Source: Bacteroidetes bacterium 41-46
GTDB lineage: Bacteria; Bacteroidota; Bacteroidia; Bacteroidales; UBA932
Length of the DNA: 64,000 nucleotides
NCBI GenBank assembly: GCA_001897515.1
Contig: MKTA01000033.1
Location: 1-64,000 of the forward strand
Direction of reading: 5' to 3'
The position numbers and the translations under genes were made by a program. This document shows positions 1-7,008 of this stretch, piece by piece. The notes beneath the pieces were generated by a model that was not told the origin of the DNA, ran no database searches, and worked only from the letters and a program-made list of their open reading frames with translations. Every line of letters starts with the position of its first letter. Position 1 is the stretch's first letter.

Positions 1-96
1 CTTAATCTCATCTAGTTCAAGTCCTAAAAACTCAATGGCCTCTTCCTGCGTTTTTGCAGCAATCCATTCCGTTTCGTTTATTGCGAATAGTTTCAT
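1..96 (-). CDS. hypothetical phage protein, partial (C-terminus outside window)
   Basis: The start codon at 94-96 opens a leftward frame that stays open to the window edge, giving 32 residues beginning MKLFAINETEWIAAK. The start overlaps the stop codon of the upstream gene (ATGA arrangement), which supports real translation within the phage early operon. It is acidic and rich in Glu. I do not recognise a family. Confidence 0.6.
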   Translation of the reverse strand, partial: MKLFAINETEWIAAKTQEEAIEFLGLELDEIK

Positions 97-668
97 AATT
101 CCTTTCTTTTGAAATATTCATTCTTATTAACTAATATCAGTAGCGGGACAACTTCGTTATTTAACAAGTCAATCATAGTCTGTTCATCAACACCCACAGA
201 GACCCTCCCTCCTTGCTTTACTTTATCAGCAGAAATGAAAATGTTGCTAATTCTTACCAACCCCGTATTGTTCTTCACATCATCAAGATTCATTTCGTCT
301 AATATTATCTCAAACATTCGCTTATAAAGAGGCTTTATTGGTAGCGACTCTATTGTTCTTGTCTCATCTGTTTTTGCTTCCTCGCCCTCCTCCTCTGCTT
401 GTAGTCTATCAATCTCGGCTGCAATCAACGCTCCTGCTTTCTGAAGCTCACGAATGCGGTCACTAGGGGTGGGCTTCCAAGAACCACACCACGGCCAGTG
501 AGATGGAGGCAGTTCTGAAGGCCTAAGTTCTGGTATCATAGCATAGCACGATGCCGCAAGTGCCAATTCTCCCATTGCGTGCTCCTCTTTATCGTGCTCA
601 GCTGTCCAACCCTCAGCCTCAATTTGTCTCTGCCTCTCCTCGGCAATAAGTTCAATTCCTGTTTTCAT
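93..668 (-). CDS. phage protein of unknown function
   Basis: This 191-residue protein begins MKTGIELIAEERQRQIEAEG. The N-terminal half (IxLIAEERQRQI.. GW..EHD, then W-P-W..WKP and KAGALIAAEIDRL) is a pattern I know from many phage-encoded proteins of unknown role. The C-terminal half, from about residue 105, looks like a separate acidic domain and may be a fusion. It overlaps the neighbouring genes on both sides by a few bases, as expected inside one leftward operon. No catalytic motif is visible. Confidence 0.7.
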   Translation of the reverse strand: MKTGIELIAEERQRQIEAEGWTAEHDKEEHAMGELALAASCYAMIPELRPSELPPSHWPWCGSWKPTPSDRIRELQKAGALIAAEIDRLQAEEEGEEAKTDETRTIESLPIKPLYKRMFEIILDEMNLDDVKNNTGLVRISNIFISADKVKQGGRVSVGVDEQTMIDLLNNEVVPLLILVNKNEYFKRKEL

Positions 669-859
669 AGTTCTATTCTTTTACAATTTTCGTGGTCTAA
701 TAATTTTGAATTTTCTGAGTAAGGGCATCGGCAGAGGATATTCCTACTTGTGTCGTATTTCCCTTTGATAACAGGGTGGGAGTATTCTCCAAAATGTAAT
801 TTGCAGTCACGACAGAAGTGCTTTCTTTTGCCTTCGGCCCTAAATGGTTTCTTCGCCAT
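665..859 (-). CDS. small putative zinc-binding phage protein
   Basis: This protein has 64 residues. It carries C16xxC19 followed by further Cys and His residues (CRCP near residue 43 and DHENC near 55), compatible with a small zinc ribbon. It is basic at the N-terminus (MAKKPFRAEGKRKHF). It lies between SSB and the 191-residue gene in the leftward early operon. Function is unknown; nucleic-acid binding is only a guess from the zinc-ribbon look. Confidence 0.65.
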   Translation of the reverse strand: MAKKPFRAEGKRKHFCRDCKLHFGEYSHPVIKGKYDTSRNILCRCPYSENSKLLDHENCKRIEL

Positions 860-862
860 TTC

Positions 863-1288
863 CTACATTGGTAGATCATCAATTCCGTCTGATGAATTAT
901 TACCAGGGAATATCTCAACGGTTCTTGTTTCATCTGAGACTTGTTGTGTAGGAGTTGATTGCTCTAGCTTCTGTCCTCCGCATAGATAAACATCAAAGGC
1001 ATAGATATTAAACCCTACCTTCCATGCGCCATTTCTGTCTTGGTACACATTCGTCCTTTCTCTTCCAATAACCGTTACCATTGATCCCCTAAGTAGCAAC
1101 GGCAGTCTATTACCCCCGTTGCCATGCAGAGTAACATTGTACCAGATAGCTTCTTTTACCGGCTCTCCGCTTGCAGACTTTCCAATTACTTCGTCTCTAG
1201 CCACAGACATAGAAACGAATTGCCTTCCATTAATTTCTTTTAAAACGGCATCTGCGCCTAGTCTTCCAATTATCGTTGCGTAATGCAT
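863..1288 (-). CDS. ssb: single-stranded DNA-binding protein (phage SSB)
   Basis: This 141-residue OB-fold protein begins MHYATIIGRLGADAVLKEIN, the usual SSB N-terminus, with FxSMSVAR, W-Y-NVTLHG and RGSMVTVIGRE strands. The disordered C-terminal segment ends GIDDLPM, matching the acidic tip (DDIPF) that recruits partner proteins. It would coat single-stranded DNA during phage replication and RecT-mediated annealing. It sits downstream of the replisome-organiser gene. Confidence 0.93.
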   Translation of the reverse strand: MHYATIIGRLGADAVLKEINGRQFVSMSVARDEVIGKSASGEPVKEAIWYNVTLHGNGGNRLPLLLRGSMVTVIGRERTNVYQDRNGAWKVGFNIYAFDVYLCGGQKLEQSTPTQQVSDETRTVEIFPGNNSSDGIDDLPM

Positions 1289-1308
1289 GATTGTGTGTTG
1301 TTAAGTTT

Positions 1309-1422
1309 TTATTTAAAATTTGTTTTATTTCTTCTTCCAGTATAGTATATCGCTATTATCCCAGCAAGGCATATTAGAGAGATAATCCCTAGTCTTACAG
1401 CCTCTTTGTCAATCTCGCTCAT
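1309..1422 (-). CDS. small single-span membrane protein
   Basis: A 37-codon frame starts with ATG at 1420-1422 and ends in TAA at 1309. It reads MSEIDKEAVRLG, then a hydrophobic stretch (IISLICLAGIIAIYY, residues 13-27), then a basic tail TGRRNKTNFK. It overlaps the 3' end of the upstream gene by 14 bases and fills the gap before SSB. The acidic head, single membrane helix and basic tail look like a real protein, not noise. No family is recognised. Confidence 0.5.
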   Translation of the reverse strand: MSEIDKEAVRLGIISLICLAGIIAIYYTGRRNKTNFK

Positions 1423-2074
1423 TTTCAAATATGTTTTTAACTGATTGTTTTTTCATCCGAATAAAGAACCCTCCAACTGTTTCACTGATATTCATCTTGC
1501 CAACTCTTACCAAGTATCTCTTCATTGCTCCGCCTAGGTCTTGGATGTTGTAATGCTCTGCTATCACACTGCCCATCGTTCCCGCACTAGCTTGATATGG
1601 TCCAGCAAGGAATAGTTGATAGGATGCCTGTATGTTATTCTTGATTATCTCCTCTTTCTCGTATTCTGTTAGCGAGGAAGTAGGTGCTATCTGTCTTGAA
1701 GCAGAAAGTCGCTTAGCGTTATTAATTGCTTCTGCTCTTTCCGGAGAAAAGTAATAGCAACTCAACCAAGTGTAAAAAGTCTTATAATTCAACCCAAAGG
1801 TCTTTTCTTGAAAATCGCCCTTTAGTCCACACATGAAAGCATATCCTATCTCTCCTGAGTGGAGTTCGCTGAATTCATTGCGAAGATCTGAAAGCAAAGT
1901 GCTTGAAAATATTCCAATCTCTTCTTTGAGTTGCTGTTTGTCATACCCCTTAGCGGCTCCGGAAAGGGTGAAAATCCTTAGCATGGCCGATGTTACCACC
2001 TTCATCATACTGGCAGTGCTTAGGTCTTTCAGTTTGTCAGTTTTAAGTACTTCTATGATGTCCGTTGCTCTCAT
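1409..2074 (-). CDS. phage protein of unknown function
   Basis: This protein has 221 residues, largely helical, with a basic C-terminus (GGFFIRMKKQSVKNIF). The start overlaps the stop of the replisome-organiser-like gene (ATGA), so the two are translationally coupled. That position, between a replication organiser and SSB, suggests a replication accessory role such as helicase loading. However, I see no Walker motif, which argues against a DnaC-type loader. Function is unassigned. Confidence 0.7.
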   Translation of the reverse strand: MRATDIIEVLKTDKLKDLSTASMMKVVTSAMLRIFTLSGAAKGYDKQQLKEEIGIFSSTLLSDLRNEFSELHSGEIGYAFMCGLKGDFQEKTFGLNYKTFYTWLSCYYFSPERAEAINNAKRLSASRQIAPTSSLTEYEKEEIIKNNIQASYQLFLAGPYQASAGTMGSVIAEHYNIQDLGGAMKRYLVRVGKMNISETVGGFFIRMKKQSVKNIFENERD

Positions 2075-3228
2075 TGTTTCCCGTTTAGTTCGTTGAATAT
2101 TTCTTGCGACTGTACTATTGTTACTCCTTTTGGTTTCACTTGTGCCCCAGATGGTATCAGTTCGTCGTTCCAGCTCTTGTTATTCAGGAAGGTCTCCGGG
2201 TTTTTTCTGAATTTCTTATCAGGCTGATGAGCCTTGTACTTCGGGATGTATTCTTTGACAGCCTTCCTGTCTCTGATTGACACTTTATCCCATTTCTTTG
2301 ACAGCTTTTCTTTTTCCCCTACTTTCTTGTCGTAGTCGTTCCAAAACTCCTCAAAAGGGTAAAACTCGTATTCCTCAACCGTCTCAAGCGACCCTGTCAA
2401 TCTTTTCTTATACTGAACCACTCCATCAATATTGAATTGAGAGTAGCTTTTGTTTGGGTATGGGTCACGCAGGATTGATATAAACCTCATATTCAATCCC
2501 TCTGTTTTTAAAATGTTTTTAGAGCGAGGAGTCCTATTATCCAGTTCTATTGCCACCAGTTCGTCGTTTGGCAGTATTACAAGTATATCAATGCGACCAT
2601 TTTGGATTGGGTATTCATACTTGCATTCATATCCTTGCTCTAAAAGCAGGTCATAAACTGCGTCGTGAAATATTCTTGACTCACAAGCCTTGTCTTCCGG
2701 TAAAGAATTTACGGCTGTGTCTAAAAAAGAAAGAAGCAAAGAAAAGTTTATATCATTAATATTATCATTTTCATATTCATTTTCATATTCAGTGTTTTGT
2801 TTATCTCCTTGTTTATATTGGTTGCATTCATTTTGTTTAAACAAAGCAGGGTTCCCGCCTCCTTTTTTTCCGGCTTTTGATCTCGCTTGACTAACTGCAT
2901 TGTCCTTAACCATACGTAGTTGTGAAATTTTATCTCCATCTATGATTAAAACCTTTTCATCAACAAGCTCCTCAAGTGCAGAGAAGATTACTTCAACGGG
3001 AAAAGGCAAAAGCTTCGCAAACTTTAAAGCAAAATTTCTGATCGTGCTCTCGCTTTGTTTATCCTTTTGTTTAAACAAAGTCATTTCTCCGTACGTGTCT
3101 TGTTTGTGCAAAACGCACATAATTTTTATATATACTCCTTGAGCTGACGGACTGCACATATTAAGCTTCTCATCGGTCAGATAATCCTGAACATATAGTG
3201 GTAAATATGGTTGGTCTCTTAGTGCCAT
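2071..3228 (-). CDS. phage replisome-organiser-like protein with embedded PD-(D/E)XK-like nuclease domain
   Basis: This 385-residue protein appears to have three parts. Residues 1-125 (MALRDQPYLPLYVQDYLTDE, then SPSAQGVYIKIMCVLH) match the DUF4373/Lin1244-type N-terminal domain of phage replication initiators. Residues about 165-275 contain a helix, then GRIDILVILP, VAIELDN, and a conserved Lys/Arg stretch, resembling the D...ExK core of PD-(D/E)XK endonucleases. Residues about 290-360 (FEEFWNDYDKK, W..VS, IPKYKAHQP, NPETFLNNKSW) are the usual C-terminal module of such initiators. The nuclease insertion is unusual. Confidence 0.75.
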   Translation of the reverse strand: MALRDQPYLPLYVQDYLTDEKLNMCSPSAQGVYIKIMCVLHKQDTYGEMTLFKQKDKQSESTIRNFALKFAKLLPFPVEVIFSALEELVDEKVLIIDGDKISQLRMVKDNAVSQARSKAGKKGGGNPALFKQNECNQYKQGDKQNTEYENEYENDNINDINFSLLLSFLDTAVNSLPEDKACESRIFHDAVYDLLLEQGYECKYEYPIQNGRIDILVILPNDELVAIELDNRTPRSKNILKTEGLNMRFISILRDPYPNKSYSQFNIDGVVQYKKRLTGSLETVEEYEFYPFEEFWNDYDKKVGEKEKLSKKWDKVSIRDRKAVKEYIPKYKAHQPDKKFRKNPETFLNNKSWNDELIPSGAQVKPKGVTIVQSQEIFNELNGKQ

Positions 3229-3243
3229 TGTGGTTTAGTATTA

Positions 3244-3269
3244 AACCCTCCCTTCTTTCAGAGAGGGTT
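3244..3269. other. intergenic hairpin between two phage genes
   Basis: AACCCTC at 3244-3250 pairs with GAGGGTT at 3263-3269 across a 12-base loop. It lies between the stop of the 245-residue gene and the start of the replisome-organiser-like gene. Only a short T-tract follows on the leftward strand, so it could be a weak attenuator or an RNA-processing site and is not clearly a terminator. Confidence 0.35.
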
Positions 3270-3284
3270 CTTTGTTGCTGTTGT

Positions 3285-4022
3285 TTATACTTCAATGATT
3301 GTGATCCCGAGGTTGAGGCTTCTTATTCCCTCAAGCTCCTTGTCAATCACTTCGTTTCTGATTTCCTCCATTGTCTGATTAGCCCCTGGAGATAGAAGTG
3401 TGAATGATACATCCCGACCATCAATATCTGCGAAAGTCTCTATTTCAAGAGTCTCAACGGGTCCTCCCTTGATAATCGGAATTTTAAGAGTAAAGGCCGC
3501 TGGTATGTTGGATTCAACAACCTGTTCAAAGTTGTCTGTCTTGCTGCCATTCTCTCTCAAAGAAGTCTCAATACTACTGTTTACTTTACCATTGAAGTTC
3601 ATGAGTTCTTTTACAAGTCTCATGTTATCTTCCTTACTGGCGAAGAAAGCCCTGTTCATCTTGCAGAATAGTCCAAGTTTAGCAGGAGTCCATACTTTGC
3701 CTGTGTTGATACCAAAGGCTTGAAAAGATGGGTGAGCCTCAATCTTGCCAACTATCTGGCATTTCTCGTAGTAGTTATTTTCATTGACAATGAGAGTTAT
3801 TGTCATATTCTCCCGGTCAACAAGAATATGTGACTCGGGAACATAGATATCTCTTGTTTCAAGGAATGTTTTTACAGAACCTATTACTCCGCTTATAGAT
3901 AGTGCTAAAGGAGCTTTTACCGGAACCTCGTTTGGCTCGTCAAGTTGCCTGATAATCAACTCGGCCTTCTCTGTGCCGGGTGCTAGTGTGATGTTAAATT
4001 TGTTTTCGTTATTGTTGTTCAT
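3285..4022 (-). CDS. phage protein of unknown function, possibly YfdQ/DUF2303-like
   Basis: This 245-residue acidic protein has mixed beta/alpha character. Internal motifs HPSFQAFGINTGKVWTP and LGLFCKMNRAFFASKE loosely recall DUF2303 (YfdQ) proteins, which sit near recombination genes in phages. That assignment is an inference from pattern memory. The gene is 12 bases from its upstream neighbour, inside the early operon. Confidence 0.65.
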   Translation of the reverse strand: MNNNNENKFNITLAPGTEKAELIIRQLDEPNEVPVKAPLALSISGVIGSVKTFLETRDIYVPESHILVDRENMTITLIVNENNYYEKCQIVGKIEAHPSFQAFGINTGKVWTPAKLGLFCKMNRAFFASKEDNMRLVKELMNFNGKVNSSIETSLRENGSKTDNFEQVVESNIPAAFTLKIPIIKGGPVETLEIETFADIDGRDVSFTLLSPGANQTMEEIRNEVIDKELEGIRSLNLGITIIEV

Positions 4023-4034
4023 TGTTAGTATTAA

Positions 4035-4412
4035 TTAGTCATTAGTACCTTCTTTCTTGAATCGGAAAATATTTCCTTGTAGTTCATCCGCTCTAGCTCT
4101 TCTTTGACCCACGAGCTTGCCCTCTTGGTTGTAGTAGGCAATTAGCTTCTGGTCTTCATACAAGAACTTAAAGCACTCCTCCTCTTTGAAAATTGACTTT
4201 TCTTTAATGAGGGATAGTAGCCTTCCGTACTCTCCGGATATTGGCTTAATTTTCGCCTCAATCTCATCTGTAATCCTCTTTTTCTCGTCCTCAAGACGAG
4301 AGAGTTTAATTGCCACATCTGAGAGCTGTGTGCGACAATCATCAAGTTCTTCCTGAGTCAGGTCCTGACGGTAGCCGTATCGCTCAACTCCGGAGCAGTT
4401 TGCCTCAAGCAT
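4035..4412 (-). CDS. coiled-coil phage protein, apparently frameshifted at its 5' end
   Basis: The intact frame gives 125 residues from MLEANCSGVERYGY, with a helical Glu/Lys-rich middle (residues about 30-60). The same frame is open further upstream (GSKNPIEVKQ precedes MLEANC) but has no ATG. A better start, ATG at 4463-4465 (MIEKDLARG), lies 3 bases after the upstream stop codon but is in the +1 frame. It joins this frame if one G is added to the G4 run at about 4439-4442. The coding region therefore probably spans 4035-4465 with a frameshift or sequence error. Confidence 0.6.
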   Translation of the reverse strand: MLEANCSGVERYGYRQDLTQEELDDCRTQLSDVAIKLSRLEDEKKRITDEIEAKIKPISGEYGRLLSLIKEKSIFKEEECFKFLYEDQKLIAYYNQEGKLVGQRRARADELQGNIFRFKKEGTND

Positions 4413-4468
4413 CTGCTTAACTTCAATAGGGTTTTTGCTCCCCTTGCAAGGTCTTTTTCAATCATGAT

Positions 4469-4744
4469 CTATAATAAATTAAGAAGGATGTTAGCCAATT
4501 CGTGCGTCCTTTTGTGGACATCCTCTGTCCTGTGCATAATTTCTCTTGCAGCTGGGAAGAAACCTGCTCGCACATCTTTGTCAACGGGATCTTCTACTGG
4601 AGGGACACACTCACTATCAAGGCGATTGACGACATCGCGAAGCCGCGATTCTAATGCTCTTGCATTTTCAAGCATGTGCTCTAAGCCGTACATCAATCCC
4701 GCAGAGGCACTGTCTCCTACTTGTTTTTTTTCGTTTGTACTCAT
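4469..4744 (-). CDS. small helical phage protein, unknown function
   Basis: This 91-residue protein begins MSTNEKKQVGDSASAGLMYG and has amphipathic helices (HMLENARALESRLRDVVNRL) and a leucine-rich tail. It is encoded in the leftward early operon and ends 3 bases before a probable start at 4465. No recognised domain. Confidence 0.6.
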   Translation of the reverse strand: MSTNEKKQVGDSASAGLMYGLEHMLENARALESRLRDVVNRLDSECVPPVEDPVDKDVRAGFFPAAREIMHRTEDVHKRTHELANILLNLL

Positions 4745-4793
4745 TGTGGTTGTTGTTTTTAATTAGTTTAATTGTTAATAATTTATATATCGC

Positions 4794-5180
4794 CTATATT
4801 CCGGCTTGTAATTCAGCCTTCGCCTTGGAGACAAGTGTTCTGCACCAGTCTAATTGATGGGTGCACGCCCTATTCAGTCTCTCAGTCCAGTTGTATAGGT
4901 ATCGTTGGTCTGCTGAATAGGCTTCTACAAGGCTGTTTTGAGATGTTGCGGACAATTTCAGGTCTTCCCTTAATAAGTCAATTACTCTCTCTGCTGACTG
5001 CTTCTGATGGATGTTCATCCAATATTTTGCGTCTGCAGTCATTTTCCCGCTTCTTGCCAGGTATGATGAAAGCTGATTTCCTCTCTCAACTACAATGTTG
5101 ATGTCCTCCGGAATTTCGCTCTCTAGAAAGTCCTGCAGGGCCTGAGCCTCTTGTAATAGGTCGTCATACGATGTTATCAT
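4794..5180 (-). CDS. helical phage protein, unknown function
   Basis: I chose ATG at 5178-5180 (MITSYDDLLQEAQ) because it lies one base after the stop codon of the upstream MBL-fold gene (TGA-T-ATG). A longer frame from 5207 would overlap that gene. The product has about 128 residues, is all-helical and contains several Trp/Tyr residues near the C-terminus (YLYNWTERLNRACTHQLDWC). It may work with the recombination genes directly upstream, but nothing in the sequence proves this. Confidence 0.6.
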   Translation of the reverse strand: MITSYDDLLQEAQALQDFLESEIPEDINIVVERGNQLSSYLARSGKMTADAKYWMNIHQKQSAERVIDLLREDLKLSATSQNSLVEAYSADQRYLYNWTERLNRACTHQLDWCRTLVSKAKAELQAGI

Positions 5181-5181
5181 A

Positions 5182-5916
5182 TCAGAAAGGTTTTGAGAGT
5201 AATTCAATTTCTAAACCTGATGATGCGGCTCTTGTCACGATCCCTGTCAATGCCCTTACTTCTTCAACGAATCTCTTCTCGTCCGAATTGTCACTAGAGA
5301 GATGGATGAGAGTTATGGTTTTAACATTAGATAGGTCGTGAGCAGAGAGCAGCTTCTTTGTTGTCTGCAACTCCATGTGCGAGTAACGCAATCTTCTTTT
5401 CATACCATTATTAGTCCTCCCGGAACTAATATTTTTGTCAAGCATATCTGTTGAGTAGTTTGCCTCAATGAGTATATGAGATAGATCTGTAAATTGGTAA
5501 TCACAAGTGAAAGTGTCGGTTAAAAAAAGGATATTGCCGGTTTCACTATGATTAATTAAAAAACCAAGAGTAGGAACATCGTGAGCAACAGGGAATGGGT
5601 AAACCTTAAATTGTCCAACCGTAAATCCCTTCTCAGGGATAATTATTTTTGCTCTACGATGCTCAATACCCTTGGCTTCAAATACAGAACCATGAGCATA
5701 TACATCCACTCCGGCTTTTATCATATCCTCAACACTTTTAGCATGGTCATTATGAAGATGAGAAACAATACACCCGGCAACCTTATTCAGATTGAACCCA
5801 AGGGCTTGTTTTATAGCGGTCATTCTTAAACCTACCTCTACAATAAGAGCCTCTGAATCTGATTGAAGTATATAGCAATTTCCTGCAGAAGAGCTGCCGA
5901 GTATATTTAATTTCAT
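5182..5916 (-). CDS. metallo-beta-lactamase-fold hydrolase, YycJ/WalJ-like (candidate 5' exonuclease)
   Basis: This 244-residue protein opens with MKLNILGSSSAGNCYIL, the same layout as YycJ-family MBL proteins (GSsStGN). Metal-ligand motifs visible are H53-L-H55-N-D57-H58, H112, D134 and a late IHLSSDNSDE. YycJ-like enzymes act as nucleases in DNA repair. Here the gene lies 3 kb downstream of the SbcC-like ATPase and close to recT, where phages normally encode a RecE or lambda-Exo nuclease. The nuclease role is an inference; no other exonuclease candidate is visible in the cluster. Confidence 0.82.
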   Translation of the reverse strand: MKLNILGSSSAGNCYILQSDSEALIVEVGLRMTAIKQALGFNLNKVAGCIVSHLHNDHAKSVEDMIKAGVDVYAHGSVFEAKGIEHRRAKIIIPEKGFTVGQFKVYPFPVAHDVPTLGFLINHSETGNILFLTDTFTCDYQFTDLSHILIEANYSTDMLDKNISSGRTNNGMKRRLRYSHMELQTTKKLLSAHDLSNVKTITLIHLSSDNSDEKRFVEEVRALTGIVTRAASSGLEIELLSKPF

Positions 5917-5919
5917 ATC

Positions 5920-6090
5920 CTAGTTATTAAAGAAGATTACACCTGTTGAGCCAGGCTCTTTTTCGCACTCAATTTCCTCTACGCTTGTGATTTCAATCGG
6001 AGTACTGTCCTCGTGACTAGCGTCTGCCAGAACCACCTCAGCATTAGCGGGGAGGGCCGATAATCTTTTTATTAATTCCTCTTTTTTCAT
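5920..6090 (-). CDS. small acidic phage protein
   Basis: A 56-residue frame begins MKKEELIKRLSALPANAEVVL. I preferred ATG at 6088-6090 because it follows the recT stop by 4 bases; a longer frame to 6147 would run into recT. The pattern (helix, then ALPANAEVVLADASHEDS) recalls small DUF-type phage proteins of the form LxxLPxdaeVvi. Function unknown. Confidence 0.6.
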   Translation of the reverse strand: MKKEELIKRLSALPANAEVVLADASHEDSTPIEITSVEEIECEKEPGSTGVIFFNN

Positions 6091-6094
6091 AGTC

Positions 6095-7006
6095 TTAGTT
6101 ATTACCGAAACTTGGTTTTGGAGAATCGTCCACTTGCTGTTCAGCAACTACCTCAGAAGGGGTGTAATCAATGTTTTGCGTATTGATTTTCTTTGCCCCG
6201 GCTTCATTCAGCCTGTTATTACGAGATTCGTCCTCATAATCATAATCCCTATCCTCAACAATAGCCTGTTGCATCTCAATAGAGAGGTAGCCATACTTAG
6301 AGAGCAGGTTCCTAGTGACAGTCTTTAGGGCCATAGAGGTAAAATCTCCGGTCCATCCAACCGAACTGCTACTAACACCCGAAGTGCCAAGGGCTATAAG
6401 TTTTTCAACAGTGACATCTGTGCTATACTTAATTGTAGGAGCGTACCTCTTAGCATATGCGGCCATCTTTTCAACCGGCATATACAGGGTTTTTGAGAAA
6501 CCATTCCGCAATTCAAAGTAGCAGAAGTAACCAACTATTTTGTCTGAGGTGGCCTCTCCGGATAGGTCAATTTCCCCGGTGAGTTTGTTCTTTGTTCTAA
6601 GCTCACCCTCGTACACAACATCTGCGTTGATATGCTTATACTGGTCTGTTCTCATCGCGAGCTGTATCAGTCCTTTATAGCCTATAATGAACGTAGGAGT
6701 AGGGACCGATGAATAGGTGTTGTCTGGGTTTTTAACGCTAATGTTGAATGGTATTATGTATGCAAATCCCAGAGCCTTGTTTATGGGGAGCTTTAGTACA
6801 GCGGCTTTCAGGGCCTCCATGATTACAGCCTTAGGATCGCAAGCCTGTAATTTGTTATCTCCCATGTAAAGGTCAATAAGTGAGGCCGTGAATGGGCCTG
6901 CATTTTTGTCAAGAGCGTTTTTAAACTGTTCCTGAACGGATGGTGCGCTCATAGCATCTTTGATAAGATCGGCGCGTGTTTTTTTTGCTGGTGTGTTTTC
7001 TGCCAT
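6095..7006 (-). CDS. recT: RecT-family single-strand annealing recombinase
   Basis: This 303-residue protein has the RecT core: an N-terminal helical region, KAAVLKLPINKALGFAYIIPF, PTFIIGYKGLIQLAMRT, YFCYFELRNGFSK and a C-terminal MALKTVTRNLLSKYGYLS. RecT proteins anneal complementary single strands and pair them with a 5' exonuclease. Here it is flanked by the SbcC-like ATPase upstream and the MBL-fold protein downstream, all in one operon. The acidic C-terminal tail is normal for the family. Confidence 0.93.
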   Translation of the reverse strand: MAENTPAKKTRADLIKDAMSAPSVQEQFKNALDKNAGPFTASLIDLYMGDNKLQACDPKAVIMEALKAAVLKLPINKALGFAYIIPFNISVKNPDNTYSSVPTPTFIIGYKGLIQLAMRTDQYKHINADVVYEGELRTKNKLTGEIDLSGEATSDKIVGYFCYFELRNGFSKTLYMPVEKMAAYAKRYAPTIKYSTDVTVEKLIALGTSGVSSSSVGWTGDFTSMALKTVTRNLLSKYGYLSIEMQQAIVEDRDYDYEDESRNNRLNEAGAKKINTQNIDYTPSEVVAEQQVDDSPKPSFGNN

Positions 7007-7008
7007 GA

